The translations under genes were made by a program, and so were the position numbers. From the NCBI GenBank assembly GCA_002305755.1, contig DBQV01000043.1:10592-60206 (forward strand): DNA of 49,615 nt. The letters run 5' to 3'. Below the pieces are notes generated by a model. The model ran no database searches. It saw nothing but the letters and a program-made list of their open reading frames with translations, and was not told the origin of the DNA. Below, one piece after another: positions 47,780 to 49,615 of the stretch. Source of the DNA: Christensenella sp. UBA1385 (lineage in GTDB: Bacteria; Bacillota; Clostridia; Christensenellales; Aristaeellaceae). Positions within the stretch are counted from its first letter, which is position 1. The number at the start of each line of letters is the position of its first letter.

Positions 47780-49615
47780 ATGAAAAAACTGCTGGCTCTT
47801 CTGCTCTGCCTGATGCTGTGCCTGAGCGGTTCTGCCGCCCTGGCGACCGAGGCCTCCGGCATCGCGGCCGAACAGGTGTACCGCGGCGTCTACTCCGATG
47901 AGGTCGAGACCTGGGACTATCTGTATCAGAGCTCCGGCGCCCAGTTCGCCAACTTTGTGGACGGACTGATCGAGAACGACAAGTACGGTATGCCCCAGCC
48001 GGGCCTGGCCGAAAGCTGGGAAGTCTCAGAGGACGGCACGGTATACACCTTCCACCTGCGCAAGGGCGTGAAGTGGTACACCTCAAAGGGCGAGGAATAC
48101 GCCGAGGTGACCGCCAACGACTTTGTGTTCACCGGCAAGAAGATACTGGACCCGGCTTACGGCTCCAAGACCAGCGACATCTATGCCAGCGTGATCCTGA
48201 ACGCCGAGGAATTCTTCAAGGGCGAGTGCGGTTGGGATCAGGTGGGCATCAAGGCGCTGGACGACTACACCCTGCAGTACACGCTGAAGGCTCCCGTCAG
48301 CTACTTCCTCTCCATGCTGACCTATGTATGCTTCCTGCCCGCCAACGAGCAGTTTGTCACCGAGTGCGGCGAGCGCTGGGGCACCTCCAATGAATACTGG
48401 CTGTACAACGGCCCCTTCATCATGACCGAGTTTGAGCCCCAGGTCGGCCGCACGGGCGTGAAGAACCAGAACTACTGGGATGCCGACAAGGTGCATATCG
48501 AGCGCATCGAGTATGTGTACAACGCGGAGGCCTCCACCACCGGCCCCATCATGGTGCAGACGGGCGAGGTGAGCTACGCGGACATCCCCTCCTCAATGGT
48601 GGAATCCTGGATGATGGACCCGAAGCTGTCCGCCATGGTGCGGCCGCTGAGCTACGGCTCCAGCTCCTATTCCTACTGGTACGCCTTCAACTTCTGGCCT
48701 ACCTTTGACGAAAAGGTCGGCGGCAGCCACGAGACCTGGCTGAAGTGCGCCAACAACCTGAACTTCCGCAAGAGCTTCTTCCACGCGCTGGACCGCCTGG
48801 CCGCGATGGAGACCAGGGAGCCCTACGCCCCCGAGACGAAGCTCAACAACACCATCACGCTGCCTGACTTCGTCTACGCAAACGGCGTCAGCTACAGCCA
48901 GATGGGCGACCTGGCCAAGTTTTCGAACACCGAATCCTTCAACCCCGAGCTGGCGCTGCAGTACAAGCAGAAGGCCATGGAAGAGCTCAGCGCGCAGGGC
49001 GTCACCTTCCCCGTGAAGGTATACAGCCCCTATGACGCCGGCTCGACCGAGTGGACCAACCGCGCCCAGGTGGTGGAGCAGCAGATGGAGGGCCTGTTGG
49101 GGCAGGACTACATCGACATCGTGATCGAGGGCTATCCGAGCACCGATTTCCTCAACACCACCCGCCGCGCCGGCAACTATGCCTGGATGGAGTCCTACTG
49201 GGGCGCTGACTATCAGGACCCTGCCACCTACTGCGACCCCTTCCTGCTGGGACAGAAGTACAACTACATGTGGATGGCGGACGGCTACGCCGAGAAGACC
49301 GTGGAGGGCGACGGCCGCAAGACCTTTGACGGCGGCTTCTGGAAGAACTACATCTACGAGCAGCGTTACAACGAGTCCGCCGGTGAGCATGTGGACCTGG
49401 CCAAGCGCTACGAAGGCCTGGCCAACCTGGAAGCCTGGCTGATCGACAGCGCCGTGGTGACCCCCTTCTCCGTGGGCGGCGTGGGCTACTGCGTGGCCTA
49501 CTACAACCCCTTTGAGCTGGCGCTTGACCCCTTCGGCATCTCGGACAATAAGTTCAAGAACTGCTATATCTACAACGAGCCCATGGGCATCGACCTGTAC
49601 GAAGAAGCGCTTGCC
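47780..49615 (+). CDS. Peptide ABC transporter substrate-binding protein, OppA-like (3' partial)
   Basis: The frame runs from ATG 47780 (AAAGGAGGAG site) to the window edge without a stop, 612 codons. A signal peptide is present (KKLLALLLCLMLCLSGSAALA) with no clear lipobox cysteine at the end. Family 5 binding-protein marks are GLAESWEVSEDGTVYTFHLR, KGVKWYTSKG, TANDFVFTGKKILDP, LYNGPFIMTEFEP and NLNFRKSFFHALDR. The protein binds oligopeptides or similar solutes for the Opp importer. It follows oppF by 161 bases with its own promoter. The true length is unknown, and already exceeds the usual OppA size of about 540. Confidence 0.92.
   Translation, partial: MKKLLALLLCLMLCLSGSAALATEASGIAAEQVYRGVYSDEVETWDYLYQSSGAQFANFVDGLIENDKYGMPQPGLAESWEVSEDGTVYTFHLRKGVKWYTSKGEEYAEVTANDFVFTGKKILDPAYGSKTSDIYASVILNAEEFFKGECGWDQVGIKALDDYTLQYTLKAPVSYFLSMLTYVCFLPANEQFVTECGERWGTSNEYWLYNGPFIMTEFEPQVGRTGVKNQNYWDADKVHIERIEYVYNAEASTTGPIMVQTGEVSYADIPSSMVESWMMDPKLSAMVRPLSYGSSSYSYWYAFNFWPTFDEKVGGSHETWLKCANNLNFRKSFFHALDRLAAMETREPYAPETKLNNTITLPDFVYANGVSYSQMGDLAKFSNTESFNPELALQYKQKAMEELSAQGVTFPVKVYSPYDAGSTEWTNRAQVVEQQMEGLLGQDYIDIVIEGYPSTDFLNTTRRAGNYAWMESYWGADYQDPATYCDPFLLGQKYNYMWMADGYAEKTVEGDGRKTFDGGFWKNYIYEQRYNESAGEHVDLAKRYEGLANLEAWLIDSAVVTPFSVGGVGYCVAYYNPFELALDPFGISDNKFKNCYIYNEPMGIDLYEEALA

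Noticed and set aside
1..49615. CRISPR array, tRNA, rRNA or parS sites
   Set aside because: I looked for regularly spaced repeats, TTCGA-type T-loops in tRNA context, rRNA core sequences and the ParB palindrome (TGTTTCACGTGAAACA-like) and found none that I could support.

Overview
The window looks like a GC-rich, anaerobic, Clostridia-type member of the Bacillota. The evidence is the order rpmE - DUF1385 - prmC - prfA, an RqcH protein, a rubredoxin-rubrerythrin fusion, a ferredoxin-linked 2-oxoacid oxidoreductase, tryptophanase with a sodium symporter, strong Shine-Dalgarno sites and sigma-A promoters of TTGACA-17-TATAAT type. An uncultured gut lineage such as Christensenellales would fit, but I cannot prove the order. 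There are no rRNA or tRNA genes and no CRISPR array that I can see.

Layout. 1-4.3 kb: the C-terminal piece of an RqcH gene fused in frame to a methyltransferase, an Lsa-like ABC-F gene behind a leader peptide and attenuator, a small helical protein and a metallo-hydrolase. 4.5-7.7 kb: a sugar ABC importer (binding protein and two permeases, no ATPase). 7.9-14.9 kb: phosphodiester glycosidase, then translation housekeeping (L31, DUF1385, PrmC, RF1), a peptidoglycan-binding protein, a GNAT enzyme and an AlaA-like aminotransferase. 15.0-16.9 kb: decayed DNA, with a frameshifted methyltransferase cut by two opposing IS256 transposase fragments, an IS3-like terminal palindrome and a broken YbaK gene. 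16.9-21.9 kb: a GH172-type protein, a NuoE-like protein, and a BtuFCD-type importer under a cobalamin riboswitch. 21.9-25.7 kb: a YheO/DauR-like regulator divergent from tnaA and a TnaT-like transporter with a frameshift. 25.8-29.2 kb: an ECF sigma/anti-sigma pair and full-length rqcH. 29.5-33.2 kb: KorAB-type oxidoreductase, a glycine-rich small protein, nitroreductase. 33.3-38.4 kb: OYE-family reductase, DMT exporter, ParB, ParA and an unknown gene as one leftward operon, then an RluA-type pseudouridine synthase. 38.4-39.3 kb: a long gap with a strong promoter and the second copy of a dispersed inverted-repeat element. 39.3-42.9 kb: a lone winged-helix protein, rubrerythrin, and a thyA-folA-(DAK-like)-ygiD operon. 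43.1-49.6 kb: an orphan PBSX-type terminase pair, a secreted esterase, and an OppF ATPase followed by an OppA-like binding protein that runs off the window.

How the genes work together. The catabolic theme is amino acids and peptides: peptide import, tryptophan uptake and cleavage, transamination to 2-oxoacids, and ferredoxin-dependent 2-oxoacid oxidation. B12 import is riboswitch controlled. Regulation in the 5' leader appears several times: one and perhaps two leader peptides, one riboswitch, and two very strong hairpins just after binding-protein genes. Several genes are broken by what look like single-base deletions (YbaK, TnaT, the 15.1 kb methyltransferase, a small ORF before thyA). These may be real decay or assembly indels, and raw reads would decide.

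Limits: all calls rest on reading motifs and gene order; no database search was run.
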